From IMG/VR virus record IMGVR_UViG_3300022926_000030, positions 1-48,262 of that record: a stretch of DNA of 48,262 bases. One strand, 5' to 3'. The translations under genes were made by a program, and so were the position numbers. This DNA is from a virus. The notes under the pieces were generated by a model that was not told the DNA's origin, searched no databases, and saw only the letters and a list, made by a program, of their open reading frames with translations. Of this stretch, positions 14,679 through 23,795 are shown in pieces. Within the stretch, counting starts at the first letter, position 1; each line of letters begins with the position of its first letter.

Positions 14679-15212
14679 TTATATCCACTCCGGTTTTTCT
14701 CGATTAGTCCACTTATGCATATTAGATTTACCTATCTTATAATAGTTTCTATAATTTGTCAATGGATCATCTGATATTTTGTATTCATCTGCCATAGCTG
14801 ATGGCATAGGAGTCCAGTCCCATTCTTTTAAATTATTTGGTGGTGATTGAAGCATATAACTAAGATCGCCAAAACACTTATGAGTTTTTTCATACCTATG
14901 TGTATATTCTTGCATAAGAGCAAAGAAATGATCAACAAGCCAGTTATAGTTTTCAACTGATTCTCTACACCAAACAGCCGATGGATGATTTATATGAGTT
15001 GCTGTATATATAACTTCATCTCTAGAATCATCAAGAATCCATCGCCGAACTTTACGCCCAGTCTTTGATTTACCTTCAACTTCTCGGCCATCTAAAATTC
15101 TATGTGCAGTTGATAATAGTTGTGCTGATTCTAGAATCATTTTCACAACATGTTTGTCAACCATCCATTGCGCTGCTTGGATTGGATCTTCATCAATGTA
15201 GAATATATTCAT
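14679..15212 (-). CDS. Conserved T4-like phage protein of unknown function
   Basis: 177 residues from the ATG at 15212, which overlaps the stop of the 58-aa gene (TAATG) and has GGAAG upstream. A TTG at 15,218 is the alternative. MNIFYIDEDPIQAAQWMVDKH, VVKMILESAQLLSTAHR, HINHPSAVWCRES and the final YRNYY...KWTNREKPEW pattern mark a protein found in very many T4-like and marine phages. I know of no demonstrated activity. The invariant His/Trp-rich segments suggest an enzyme. Confidence 0.75.
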   Translation of the reverse strand: MNIFYIDEDPIQAAQWMVDKHVVKMILESAQLLSTAHRILDGREVEGKSKTGRKVRRWILDDSRDEVIYTATHINHPSAVWCRESVENYNWLVDHFFALMQEYTHRYEKTHKCFGDLSYMLQSPPNNLKEWDWTPMPSAMADEYKISDDPLTNYRNYYKIGKSNMHKWTNREKPEWI

Positions 15213-15388
15213 TACCAACTTCCATTATCAATGATAAAAGATATACGTACCATTATACATTTTATATGTAAAAAGTACATACCAGGATCCATTTGTGTAG
15301 GTCCATTATAATCAATCATAAATCCCCATTGAAACGGATTTAGATTCAACGCTATTTGAATATTACTATATCTCAAATAATCAAACAT
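15212..15388 (-). CDS. Small conserved phage protein (58 aa)
   Basis: ATG at 15388 comes 1 base after the peptide deformylase stop, and TAA at 15,214-15,212 overlaps the next ATG, so the 170-base gap is fully coding. The product has aromatic-rich segments (NPFQWGF, then PTQMDPGMYFLHI) and closes with ISFIIDNGSW. From memory, similar 55-60 aa proteins occur in cyanophages and other marine T4-like phages. The hydrophobic C-terminal half could be membrane-linked or a beta-sandwich edge. Function unknown. Confidence 0.75.
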   Translation of the reverse strand: MFDYLRYSNIQIALNLNPFQWGFMIDYNGPTQMDPGMYFLHIKCIMVRISFIIDNGSW

Positions 15389-15389
15389 G

Positions 15390-15866
15390 TCAACTGGCTT
15401 TCTTTAAGCCTTTTTCCAAATGGTATCTATTTGCTCTCGAAGTGAATAGAATTCCTTCAAGATGATCATACTCATGCTGAAATATTCTAGCAGTAATTCC
15501 AGAAAATTTATGAGTTACAACTTCACTATTTGGCATTTGAAATCTAACTTTTATATTCTGTGGTCTTTTTACTTTTAGAACTAAATTTGGAAAAGTTAAA
15601 CATCCTTCTTCTAGATATATTTGTTTTTCTCCATAATCTATTATTCTTGGATTAAAGCAAACAAAATTTTCAGGATGTCCTCTCATAGCAAATACTCTTT
15701 GAGACAATCCTATTTGAGGACCAGCAATTCCTAATGCATTATTATCATACATAAACTTTACAATATTATGAGCAAATTCAATTGGATCAAATGGTGGATC
15801 ATTAAAATCAAATTGCTCAGCCTTTTGTCTTAATGTAGGGCTATTCTTATCAATCAAATTAAACAT
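15390..15866 (-). CDS. def: Peptide deformylase
   Basis: 158 residues from the ATG at 15866, preceded by GAGG 6 bases upstream; the upstream frame start at 15,884 lacks a site. The three family motifs are present: GIAGPQ (46-51), EGCLT (87-91, with metal-ligand Cys) and HEYDHLEG (131-138, two metal His and catalytic Glu). It removes formyl groups from new proteins. Phage versions are known in marine phages and are usually short, as here. It lies next to gp46, whose stop it follows by 7 bases. Confidence 0.9.
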   Translation of the reverse strand: MFNLIDKNSPTLRQKAEQFDFNDPPFDPIEFAHNIVKFMYDNNALGIAGPQIGLSQRVFAMRGHPENFVCFNPRIIDYGEKQIYLEEGCLTFPNLVLKVKRPQNIKVRFQMPNSEVVTHKFSGITARIFQHEYDHLEGILFTSRANRYHLEKGLKKAS

Positions 15867-15873
15867 CTTTACC

Positions 15874-17583
15874 TCAAGCTGCAATTCTACTAAAGTTTTT
15901 TATCTTTTCAAATTTTAAAACACTTTCAAATTTTTCAAATAGTTGATCAGTCTTATGACTAATAATAAATGTATTTGTATCCTTTGTCAATTGATTTAGT
16001 ATTTTCATAAATTCTTCTGTACCATTTGAATCTAATGAAGAATCAAATACCTCATCCATTATTAAAAGATTTGTATTAATTGAATTTCTTAGCTTTGATA
16101 CTGCTCTCCAAGTAAAAAGAATTGCAAGATTAATTCTCATCTTTTCGCCTTCAGAAAAAGATGAGTAACTAAATTTATCTCTAAATCTAGACTTAATAGT
16201 TTCTTCAAATTGTTCATTTAATTCAAAATGACACATAAATTCCATTGAAGAAAGATACTTATTAATAAGTTTATTAATTACTGGAATATATTGTTTTACT
16301 ATTTTAGATTTAATACCGCCATCTTTTAAAATTGCTGATGCATATCCATATGTCTTTCTTTCTTCTTGCAATTCATTAAAAAGTAAAGAAAAGTCTTCAA
16401 GATTAGAATTGAGTTGTTTGAGTTTATCAGTTTCATCTTCTTTATTTGTATTTTTAATATTCTTTATTTCTTTTTCTAATTGCTCACGATAAGAATTTAA
16501 TGAATCAATCTTTGTATTTAAAATATGCGATTGCATATTCAACTCACTCAATTGTTCATTTAATTTCATTATTTCTTTTACTTTAGATTCAATTTCATTA
16601 TATTGTTCAATAAGAAGACTTAAACCAGATTCAACTTCATTAACCTCAATATTTTTATTTTCTACAGTTTCACATTTAAATATGTTATCAATTTCTTGTT
16701 TACAAGTTGGACAATTATCATGCTCATTAAAAAATTTAATTTCACCATTAAGTATATCAAGTTTTGCTTCAATTTGATGTTTTAGAGAAGTTAATTTTTT
16801 TAACTTCTTATTAAAATTATCTAGATCAGTTGTCTTTTCTTTTAAAGATTCTATATTTTTCTTTATATCATAAATCTTATTCATATAATCTTCTGTTTGT
16901 TTTAAAGTATCTAAAAGTATACTTTTTTTCTCATCAATAATCTTTTCGTTATTTTGTTTTTTCTCAATTATATGTTCTTTAACTAGATTAATTTTTTCTT
17001 TGATTAGTTCTATATCATTTTCACATACAAGCAAAGATTTATTATTTGTAGAAACTTTTTCTTTTAAAAGAGAATTCATTGTAGTAAAAATTTGAAGATC
17101 TAATAAATCTTCGATTATTTCTCTTCTTTGTCCAGTAGGAAGTTGCATAAATGGAACAAATGATGCTGATCCAAGAACAACAACTTGACAAAATGATTTA
17201 TAATTAATCTTTAGAATTTGCTTTTCTAAAATTTCTTGATAATCTTTACTATCAGCACTTTGATTTAACAAAGATCCATTTTTATGGACTTCAAAAATAC
17301 CAGGCTTAATTCCTCTAATAATTTTATATTCATTATTAGAAATAGAAAATTCAATTTCTACAACAAGATTTTTTTCTGTTATAGAATTCATAAGTTGTGG
17401 TTTATTAATTTTTCTAAATGGTTTATTAAAAAGCGCAAAAGTTAAAGCATCTAGTATAGTAGATTTTCCAGCACCATTTTCGCCAACAATTAAGGTTGCG
17501 TTGCTTTTATTAAGATCAATTTCAGTAAAAACATTACCAGTTGATAAAAAGTTTTTCCATCTCAATTTTTTAAATAATATCAT
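15874..17583 (-). CDS. 46: Recombination exonuclease subunit, SbcC/Rad50-like (gp46)
   Basis: 569 residues. Walker A GENGAGKST is at 34-42, with a Q-loop/GQRREIIEDLL segment near 170. A coiled-coil centre carries a CPTC zinc hook near 290. The C-terminus has the FSEGEKMR signature and Walker B-like LLIMDEVFD. This is the Rad50 partner of gp47. Together they resect DNA ends for T4-type recombination-dependent replication. ATG overlaps the gp47 stop. Confidence 0.94.
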   Translation of the reverse strand: MILFKKLRWKNFLSTGNVFTEIDLNKSNATLIVGENGAGKSTILDALTFALFNKPFRKINKPQLMNSITEKNLVVEIEFSISNNEYKIIRGIKPGIFEVHKNGSLLNQSADSKDYQEILEKQILKINYKSFCQVVVLGSASFVPFMQLPTGQRREIIEDLLDLQIFTTMNSLLKEKVSTNNKSLLVCENDIELIKEKINLVKEHIIEKKQNNEKIIDEKKSILLDTLKQTEDYMNKIYDIKKNIESLKEKTTDLDNFNKKLKKLTSLKHQIEAKLDILNGEIKFFNEHDNCPTCKQEIDNIFKCETVENKNIEVNEVESGLSLLIEQYNEIESKVKEIMKLNEQLSELNMQSHILNTKIDSLNSYREQLEKEIKNIKNTNKEDETDKLKQLNSNLEDFSLLFNELQEERKTYGYASAILKDGGIKSKIVKQYIPVINKLINKYLSSMEFMCHFELNEQFEETIKSRFRDKFSYSSFSEGEKMRINLAILFTWRAVSKLRNSINTNLLIMDEVFDSSLDSNGTEEFMKILNQLTKDTNTFIISHKTDQLFEKFESVLKFEKIKNFSRIAA

Positions 17584-18650
17584 CCTAGACTCATTGCTTC
17601 ATTATATAAATTTAACATTGTGTTTTGTAATCTCTTTTTATTAAAAGATTCAGAATTTAGTTGATCTATATAATTTCTAAAAATGGTTATTGTATCTTCT
17701 GCTTCATTAATGATATCTGTATCTTCTTCTAAATTCAAATTTAAATGATCTTCTACAACTTGTAAATCAATTGGATTTAATTTTTCAATACGATCAACAA
17801 ATAAATCAAACCAGTATGGATTGTTTTTTGTTTTTACAATAATTTTTATTATTGAATTATTAAGATTATCCGTAACTTTTTCTAATATTTCATTTAAATT
17901 TTTAGATGAATCATCATACCAAATCTTTTTAAACATTTTATATGGATTTTGTATAAAGGTTAATTCTCTTGTTTCTGTATCAAAGATGTGGAATCCTCTC
18001 GGGTCATCGTAATCAGACCAAGTAAATTCAGCATGAGAACCCAGATAAAAGATATGGCCATTACTGGAACGGTGATGAAAATGACCAGACATAACCATAT
18101 CAAAACGATCAAATAAACTGGAATCATCACCATGTGAAACAGGAGACCCTCGATACATCTCAAACCCTTGAATTTCGAGATGTCCCATTGCAATCTGACA
18201 TTTTGTTTCATTAATAATCTCTAATGTTTCTTTTCTATTCTGATCGCATATCCATGGAATTAAAAGTATTGGAAGTCCATCAAAAAATACTTCTTTAGGA
18301 CCAGTTTCATATATCGTGAAACCAGCATAATTATCATCAATTAACTCTTTTAAAGCATTGACTTCATTTGTATTTTTATAGTAAGTATCATGATTACCAG
18401 CAATAATATAAACTTTAATATTTCTATTAACTAAAGGTAATAGAAAATCTTCTCTTAATCTTTTTGCTGTGTTTATATTAATGTATTTACGACGATCAAC
18501 AATATCACCAAGATGTATGACAGTATCAATTCCGTTTTTATCAAGATAAGGAAAAAATATATCATCAAGAAAAATCTTAGAATTATTAAGAAATGCAGCA
18601 TTGTCATTGCGAACACCCCAATGGGTATCTGTTATCAGAGCAATTTTCAT
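17580..18650 (-). CDS. 47: Recombination exonuclease subunit, SbcD/Mre11-like (gp47)
   Basis: 356 residues. Metallophosphoesterase motifs are in order: DTHWG (8-12), GDIVDRR (near 48), GNHD (near 85), then GHLE and GHFHHR. It is the nuclease partner of gp46, to which it is joined by an ATGA overlap. Its own start overlaps the stop of the small gene upstream. Confidence 0.94.
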   Translation of the reverse strand: MKIALITDTHWGVRNDNAAFLNNSKIFLDDIFFPYLDKNGIDTVIHLGDIVDRRKYININTAKRLREDFLLPLVNRNIKVYIIAGNHDTYYKNTNEVNALKELIDDNYAGFTIYETGPKEVFFDGLPILLIPWICDQNRKETLEIINETKCQIAMGHLEIQGFEMYRGSPVSHGDDSSLFDRFDMVMSGHFHHRSSNGHIFYLGSHAEFTWSDYDDPRGFHIFDTETRELTFIQNPYKMFKKIWYDDSSKNLNEILEKVTDNLNNSIIKIIVKTKNNPYWFDLFVDRIEKLNPIDLQVVEDHLNLNLEEDTDIINEAEDTITIFRNYIDQLNSESFNKKRLQNTMLNLYNEAMSLG

Positions 18651-18847
18651 CTAATAATCTTTTTCTTTTTAAGATTGAGATTCTTGACTGTATTGTGATT
18701 ATTAAGTGCATAATCACAATATTCTTTAATAGCTTCAATCCTCATAATATAGTTAAATTTTTCATTTTCGCCAATATTTAAATCGGTAAGTTTTGTTACC
18801 AAATCAACTACATTGATTGGTATTAAATGCAATCTATTAGAATTCAT
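18647..18847 (-). CDS. Hypothetical small protein (66 aa) between gp55 and gp47
   Basis: ATG at 18847 is preceded by GAGGCATAAA; that GAGG is part of the gp55 stop region, so the genes are coupled. The product (MNSNRLHLIPINVVDLV...) is followed by a probable helix and a basic tail (LKKKKIIR). T4 also carries small genes here. I do not recognise the family. It ends in an ATGA overlap with gp47. Confidence 0.65.
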   Translation of the reverse strand: MNSNRLHLIPINVVDLVTKLTDLNIGENEKFNYIMRIEAIKEYCDYALNNHNTVKNLNLKKKKIIR

Positions 18848-18848
18848 T

Positions 18849-19367
18849 TTATGCCTCACTAATAATAGTATTCTTTTTCTTTGATTTTGTCAACTTTTTT
18901 TCAAAATCTTCAACAACATGATTATTCTTATTATTACTAACATAAAGATTGTTATTTTCATCATGCCCAAATTCATGTAATAAATCATCAAATACAAACA
19001 TGTTTTCCATATTTTTATGCTTTATATATGTTTGTTTTTTTTCTTTCGAAATTCTTCTAATAAAGGCATTAAAAGCAATTTGTGTAAAATATGCAAATGG
19101 ATTATTAGATCTATCTGGTTTAAAGTTATTAACTGCTGCCAAACAATTTTCTATACCATCACATATCATTTCTTCTTTATATGTGTAATTAATAAAATTA
19201 TGCTTATATGACAATCTATTGCATATAAGCATAATGCTTTCACCAACATATTCCGGAATACGTGGGAGTTCTTCATTATTTTCTTTGGATTTATCATAAC
19301 TTTCTTTATATGTTTTCATTGTTTCAAATAAAGTTTTGTTATTTACATAATGTGTTGTTTTTCTCAT
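18849..19367 (-). CDS. 55: Late-transcription sigma factor (gp55)
   Basis: 172 residues. IPEYVGESIMLICNRL, YKEEMICDGIENCLAA, NPFAYFTQIAFNAFIRRI and SKEKKQ match the gp55 family, a minimal sigma factor that recognises the TATAAATA late promoters seen repeatedly in this window. In T4 it works with gp33 and the gp45 clamp. I do not see the hydrophobic clamp-binding C-terminus expected from T4 (the protein ends KKKNTIISEA), and I do not see gp33 in the window. Confidence 0.9.
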   Translation of the reverse strand: MRKTTHYVNNKTLFETMKTYKESYDKSKENNEELPRIPEYVGESIMLICNRLSYKHNFINYTYKEEMICDGIENCLAAVNNFKPDRSNNPFAYFTQIAFNAFIRRISKEKKQTYIKHKNMENMFVFDDLLHEFGHDENNNLYVSNNKNNHVVEDFEKKLTKSKKKNTIISEA

Positions 19368-19368
19368 T

Positions 19369-19794
19369 TTAATGTGCCGTGTTACTAACTGGTGTTAAAA
19401 TATTAACTTTTTTCTTTTTACTTTTATCAAATTGTTGATTTATATAAGAGTCTAAAGATTCAGTTGAATTATCCAATGATAGATTAAATTTAATATCACC
19501 TATTTTTTCAAGGTATTCTTTAAATTTTAAATAATAATTTACAATATTCATTGATGCATAATTATAAAACACAACTTGTCTTTTGTCAATATAAATGTTC
19601 TCATGACTTAAAGAATATACATCATATCTTGAAAAATTTAAAGAAATTGCACCATTCATATAATGTTCTTCTACTAGAAGAGGATCACTAACACATAAGA
19701 AAAATTCATTTTCAAATAGCATATATGTAATTATATCTTCATTATTAGAAAGTTTTATTTGTACAAACTCATTGATTTCATGTAGATCACTCAT
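19369..19794 (-). CDS. Hypothetical protein, possible Sm-like barrel
   Basis: 141 residues. The N-terminal FVQIKLSNNEDIITYML resembles the first strands of an LSm/Sm-like fold (V-x-L-x-N/S-G/N-E-x-I), with further alternating strands to residue 95 and a charged, unstructured C-terminus. It is located between uvsW (ATGA overlap) and gp55. An RNA-related role would fit the fold guess but is not supported otherwise. Confidence 0.55.
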   Translation of the reverse strand: MSDLHEINEFVQIKLSNNEDIITYMLFENEFFLCVSDPLLVEEHYMNGAISLNFSRYDVYSLSHENIYIDKRQVVFYNYASMNIVNYYLKFKEYLEKIGDIKFNLSLDNSTESLDSYINQQFDKSKKKKVNILTPVSNTAH

Positions 19795-21233
19795 ATATTT
19801 AATCCAATCTTATAAATTTTATAATCAAACTTTTCTTCATTGTATATTTTCATTCTTTCAATAAAATGAAGAAGCGTATGATTTTTTCTAGATTTCCATG
19901 ATATATCATCTGCTATATCATATAATGTACTTTCAGTTTTTGTTTCGGATCTTCTAAGTCCTCTACCAATTGATTGTAAGTTTCTTATCCTTGATTTGCT
20001 AGGCGATGCAAATATAACATTATGCAAATTCCTGATATTAATACCTGTACTAAAAGTTCCATATGAAGCGATGATAATTGTATTTGAATTTTGCTCAACA
20101 AGCTTTCTAATATTTTCTCTTTCTTCTGCATCAACGCCTCCATGTACAAAATATGTTTCTTTACCATTATTCTTTAAAAGATCATTTAGAATTCTACCAT
20201 GTTTTTCAACAAATTGAAATAGTAAAAGAGAATTACCTTCAAGTGATAAAACTAAATTTTTAATAAAATTATTCCTATTGGAACAAGATACTATATAATC
20301 AATTTCATCCTGATATGAATAGTTTTTCATCATTTGTTTAATTTCATCAGGATATGATAAAATTAGCGCTTTAATTTTAAAATCTGATAAATGTTTTTGT
20401 TCAATTAATTCAGCTGTAGTTATAACCTTTTTAATAGGTCCAAATAATCCTTCTAGTACTAATTTATGAGTGTTAGTTCCATCCAATGTTCCTGTAAACC
20501 CAAATCTATATTTGCATTGATTCATTTTTTCAAGAATTGATGTAAGTGATTTGGCTTTAAATAAATGAGCTTCATCACCAATAACTACATCAAATTGAGA
20601 AAACCAATCTTTTGGCATTTTATATATACTTTGCCATGTAGATATTGTTACTAGTTTATCTGTATTTTTTTCTTGCCCAGAAAATATTTTATGTACATGT
20701 CTTTTAGAATCATATCCATAATCTTCAAAGTCAGAAGATAACTGATGTACAAGAGATGTTACTGGAACTACTATTAATGTTTTAGCATTATATAAACGAT
20801 TTAATATGTAAATAATTAATGATTTACCAGAAGCTGTTGGTGATAATAAAAGAGCTCTTCTATTTCTAACAGCATGAGTAAATGCTTCAATTTGATAATC
20901 TCTTGGATATATCTTAAGGTTTAATTTATCTAAAAATTCTTTTGCTTCTTTTAAAGAAAATTCTATTGCTGTAAATTCATCAGAATAATCTAATAGATAT
21001 CCTCTTTCTTTACAAAATTTTTCAACATATTCATTTAAACCAGCATATAATAATCCATTCATTTTATTAAATAAACGTATTTTACCATCCCAAAATTTGT
21101 TTCTATATGCTGGCATAAACTTATATCCAGGTACAAAAAAAGTAAAGTACTCGGATAACTCATGGGCAGTACTAACCTCACAAGATATTTTATTATAAGT
21201 TTCATCAAATTTTGAGACGTAAACTGTTTCCAA
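19791..21233 (-). CDS. uvsW: UvsW-type DNA/RNA-DNA helicase
   Basis: 480 residues. The N-terminal domain resembles T4 UvsW (STAHELSEYFTF, FWDGKIRLF). Helicase motifs follow: SPTASGKS (131-138), DEAH (221-224), GFTGT, and C-terminal FSTGINIRN and QSIGRGLRR. UvsW unwinds R-loops and branched DNA, turning off origin replication late in infection. The reading frame begins with TTG immediately after the uvsY TAA; the N-terminus aligned with T4 supports this rare start. Confidence 0.92.
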   Translation of the reverse strand: METVYVSKFDETYNKISCEVSTAHELSEYFTFFVPGYKFMPAYRNKFWDGKIRLFNKMNGLLYAGLNEYVEKFCKERGYLLDYSDEFTAIEFSLKEAKEFLDKLNLKIYPRDYQIEAFTHAVRNRRALLLSPTASGKSLIIYILNRLYNAKTLIVVPVTSLVHQLSSDFEDYGYDSKRHVHKIFSGQEKNTDKLVTISTWQSIYKMPKDWFSQFDVVIGDEAHLFKAKSLTSILEKMNQCKYRFGFTGTLDGTNTHKLVLEGLFGPIKKVITTAELIEQKHLSDFKIKALILSYPDEIKQMMKNYSYQDEIDYIVSCSNRNNFIKNLVLSLEGNSLLLFQFVEKHGRILNDLLKNNGKETYFVHGGVDAEERENIRKLVEQNSNTIIIASYGTFSTGINIRNLHNVIFASPSKSRIRNLQSIGRGLRRSETKTESTLYDIADDISWKSRKNHTLLHFIERMKIYNEEKFDYKIYKIGLNI

Positions 21234-21671
21234 TTAGTTTGCTCCCATAATAAATTTATTCCAATCTATTGCAGATTTAATATGATAACCACGATTCATT
21301 ACTGATCTAATTATAGTATCTAATGCTTCTATTTTTTCGTTTTGATATGAAATTTTAAGAGTTGAATTAATTATATCTTCATCAGCTTCCATATACATTG
21401 GAATATCTGCTTTAAGAATCATTCCTTTTGCTGGGAGTTGCCAGCCTTTTTTCATTGTATCTTCAGTGTGTCCTTGAGTATAAAATTCATATTTTTCAAG
21501 TTTAAGAATTTTATATTCAGATTCGAGTTTCTTTAACTTAAGCTTTTCAGTGCTTAAAATTCTAAGATATTTACTATGTAAATTTGGAATTTTTAAAGCT
21601 TCTTCAGCTAGTTCAGTTTTATCAACTATACAATCTTGTTCCCAAGATTCTAATATTTCTTCAAGAGTCAT
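21234..21671 (-). CDS. uvsY: UvsY recombination mediator
   Basis: 145 residues. MTLEEILESWEQDCIVDKTEL, LHSKYLRILSTEKLKLKKLE, EFYTQG, ILKADIPMYMEADEDI and the helical C-terminus IIRSVMNRGYHIKSAIDW correspond to T4 UvsY, which loads UvsX on gp32-covered DNA. It is the first gene after a promoter at 21,697-21,725. It is followed directly by uvsW, the same pair order as in T4. Confidence 0.88.
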   Translation of the reverse strand: MTLEEILESWEQDCIVDKTELAEEALKIPNLHSKYLRILSTEKLKLKKLESEYKILKLEKYEFYTQGHTEDTMKKGWQLPAKGMILKADIPMYMEADEDIINSTLKISYQNEKIEALDTIIRSVMNRGYHIKSAIDWNKFIMGAN

Positions 21672-21696
21672 TACAAATTCCTTACATCAAAGTTAT

Positions 21697-21725
21697 ATAA
21701 TACCATAATTTATTGAATTTGTAAA
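21697..21725 (-). promoter_or_regulatory. Sigma70-type promoter for uvsY-uvsW operon
   Basis: Minus strand: TTTACA (21720-21725), 17-base spacer, TATTAT (21697-21702). It lies 26 bases before the uvsY start, within the 57-base gap after a structural gene. It is the same type as the promoter at 7,356. Confidence 0.75.
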
Positions 21726-21728
21726 CGA

Positions 21729-22250
21729 TTAAAGTTGATTTATATTGTATAAAGTGTATTTAAATGTAGCCATACATGTTAGATAATTTACATCTTCTGA
21801 TGAAGTATCAAATTCAAGTTCTGATAATGCCATTGGATAACAATCTCTAAACACAATTTCATAATTAGCATTCATTGCACTTGATAATACAATAAGAGTT
21901 ATATCTGAAAAAATACCTTCACCTGTATATGTTTCTTTTTGTGAAATTTCTCTATATTGATCTAATCTTTCAGGTGTTCCAAGTTGAATAAGCCAGTTAT
22001 GTAGTTCTAAATAATTTTGTAGATCTTCATCTACTTTGAATTCTATAACTAAGTCAGCATATTCCATGTGTTCACCAAAGTATGGAATATTTTGTACTGG
22101 ATTTGGATATGTAACATCAGGTAAACGAATTGCAGGAAGATTTACTCTCTGAATAAAGAAATTCAGATGAGGTGATCTTTTTATTTGAAACCTAAAATTA
22201 ATTGGTGAAAGAAAATTCTTATTTTCAGGTGTGTTGGTTACTGCACTCAT
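21729..22250 (-). CDS. Tail-tube-like virion structural protein
   Basis: 173 residues. SPINFRFQIKRSPHLNFFIQRVNLPAIRLPDV, then YFGEHMEYADLVIEFKVDEDLQNYLELHNWL and a final NYLTCMATFKYTLYNI resemble the tail-tube/tube-initiator fold (gp19-type family), with strands around a central helix. It is preceded by a perfect late promoter and placed after gp23, as in several marine T4-like phages. It is probably a baseplate, tail-completion or tube component; the exact T4 counterpart is unclear. Confidence 0.65.
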   Translation of the reverse strand: MSAVTNTPENKNFLSPINFRFQIKRSPHLNFFIQRVNLPAIRLPDVTYPNPVQNIPYFGEHMEYADLVIEFKVDEDLQNYLELHNWLIQLGTPERLDQYREISQKETYTGEGIFSDITLIVLSSAMNANYEIVFRDCYPMALSELEFDTSSEDVNYLTCMATFKYTLYNINQL

Positions 22251-22271
22251 TATTTGTCTCCATTACCTTAC

Positions 22272-22279
22272 TATTTATA
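22272..22279 (-). promoter_or_regulatory. T4-type late promoter box
   Basis: TATAAATA on the minus strand, 21 bases before the ATG at 22250. It is a perfect match to the gp55 recognition sequence. Confidence 0.85.
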
Positions 22280-22327
22280 TTGACATTTTTTCTCTTGTTG
22301 TTATAATGATATCTAAGGACAACAAAT

Positions 22328-22354
22328 AAAAAAAGGAGGGACCGAAGCCCCTCC
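22328..22354 (-). terminator. Intrinsic terminator after gp23
   Basis: Read on the minus strand: GGAGGGGC-TTCG-GTCCCTCC, an 8-bp stem with a UUCG tetraloop (22335-22354), followed by seven T (22328-22334). A weaker stem precedes it (22357-22376, AAGCCGA/TCGGTCTT with one bulge). It is well placed to stop major capsid transcripts. Confidence 0.92.
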
Positions 22355-22385
22355 AATTAAGCCGATTAACTCGGTCTTACTATTA

Positions 22386-23744
22386 TTACATAAGGTTGTT
22401 GATGATAACCTTACGATAGTAAACATTGGTATTGACTGCAATTGCGCCAGTACCAGCAGCTGTAATTCCATCATTGAATGGGTTTGCAACCATGCCATAA
22501 CGAGTCTTGAAACCAATCTTTGGCTGGAAGGTTGCAGGATCAACTGCACGGACCATCTGGAGTGGAACATATGGGCAGTAGAAGAGACCAGCATCAAATG
22601 CTGAAGAACCCTTATAACCTATTGTCATGTAGTTACCGCCAGTTGCATATGGATCGATATAGACGCGGAAGCGACCATTTAGAACGCCAGCAAATGTATT
22701 GCCTGTATCATCAACCTGGAGGTTGTTGCTATTGAGAGCAGGAGCATAGTCGAGAACACCAGCCATCTGAAGGGCTGAAGCTACGTCAGCTGAACAGATG
22801 ATGATGTTACCCTTACCACGCCGGGTCTCTTTGGCGATTACGTTAGCTTCACGCTCGACCTGGAACATTAGGCCCTTGAACTTTTCAACTGACCAACGAC
22901 CGTTTGAGTCGGTGTCAAGATCGAAGATACCAGTTGCAGTTGTACCGGAAGTAGCACCAACCTTAGCGGTGATGTTAACTGTACGAACAACTTCACGGTT
23001 AATTTCAGCCATGATTTCAGCTGAAAGAATGTTGGAAAGCTCTGTTTCAGCATCTAGACCGTGAACAGCCTTAAGATCCTGAGCTAGTTCCATGGAGTAC
23101 TCTGCCTTTAGAGCACGTGTCTTAGCAGTTACTGTAACCTTCTCGATTGAGAAAGCCATTTCTGGGAAAGTATCTGATGAGCCAAGAGCTTCAGCAGTAG
23201 CTGTTGACATACCGGTACCAGTGTTGTAGTAACCAGTATTTGCCATAGCTGTTGTATTTGACTGACCAGGAATGCCAGCGCCGGCTGTATGATCCTGACC
23301 GAATGTTGTGTTACCAGCAACAACTGTTGAGAAGGCAGTATTAACTTCATTGTAGAAAGTTTCGCCGTTCTTAGCAGTTGAGTTGGCGTACTGAGCACGC
23401 ATTGCGAAGATAAGGCCGGTTGGGCCAGTCATTGACTGAACACCAGCAATATCATAAGCAATTAGGTTTGGCATTGCACGACGTACTAGAGAAATTAGTA
23501 CTGGATCGAAAATGTCGACTGTACCATCTGATGCTGTTGAAGAAGAAGCACCCATTGCATTGATTGGGGATGCTTCTGAAAGCATAAACTGGTTGTGATT
23601 TGCAGAGACACGGAGCTCACGCTCTGTATTCTCAAGCATTGTAGCAACTTCACGACGCTTATGAACATCGGAAATAGCGGGAAGATCTGGGTGCTCGAGC
23701 ACTAGCTTCCACTTGTTTTGTAGTTCCTCAGCTAGATATGCCAT
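22386..23744 (-). CDS. 23: Major capsid protein (gp23)
   Basis: 452 residues. It has the typical gp23 outline: LAEELQNKWKLVLEHPDLP, IFDPVLISLVRRAMPNLIAYDIAGVQ, SMTGPTGLIFAMRAQY, YNTGTGMSTATAEALG, SFSIEK-like AFSIEKVTVTAKTRALKAEYS, AEINREV and the C-terminal GRFRVYIDPYA...YCPYVPLQM. An N-terminal piece is expected to be removed by the gp21 protease, near residues 48-70. It is bracketed by a late promoter and a strong terminator, has a strong AAAAGGAG site, and is somewhat more GC-rich than its neighbours, as expected for a highly expressed gene. Confidence 0.96.
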   Translation of the reverse strand: MAYLAEELQNKWKLVLEHPDLPAISDVHKRREVATMLENTERELRVSANHNQFMLSEASPINAMGASSSTASDGTVDIFDPVLISLVRRAMPNLIAYDIAGVQSMTGPTGLIFAMRAQYANSTAKNGETFYNEVNTAFSTVVAGNTTFGQDHTAGAGIPGQSNTTAMANTGYYNTGTGMSTATAEALGSSDTFPEMAFSIEKVTVTAKTRALKAEYSMELAQDLKAVHGLDAETELSNILSAEIMAEINREVVRTVNITAKVGATSGTTATGIFDLDTDSNGRWSVEKFKGLMFQVEREANVIAKETRRGKGNIIICSADVASALQMAGVLDYAPALNSNNLQVDDTGNTFAGVLNGRFRVYIDPYATGGNYMTIGYKGSSAFDAGLFYCPYVPLQMVRAVDPATFQPKIGFKTRYGMVANPFNDGITAAGTGAIAVNTNVYYRKVIINNLM

Positions 23745-23787
23745 ATGTTTTTTTCTCCTTTTGGAAAGTTTACATTTACAATAAATT

Positions 23788-23795
23788 TATTTATC
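23788..23795 (-). promoter_or_regulatory. Late promoter box of gp23
   Basis: GATAAATA on the minus strand (7 of 8 bases of TATAAATA), 43 bases before the gp23 ATG. The box contains the TAA stop codon of gp22. Confidence 0.75.
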
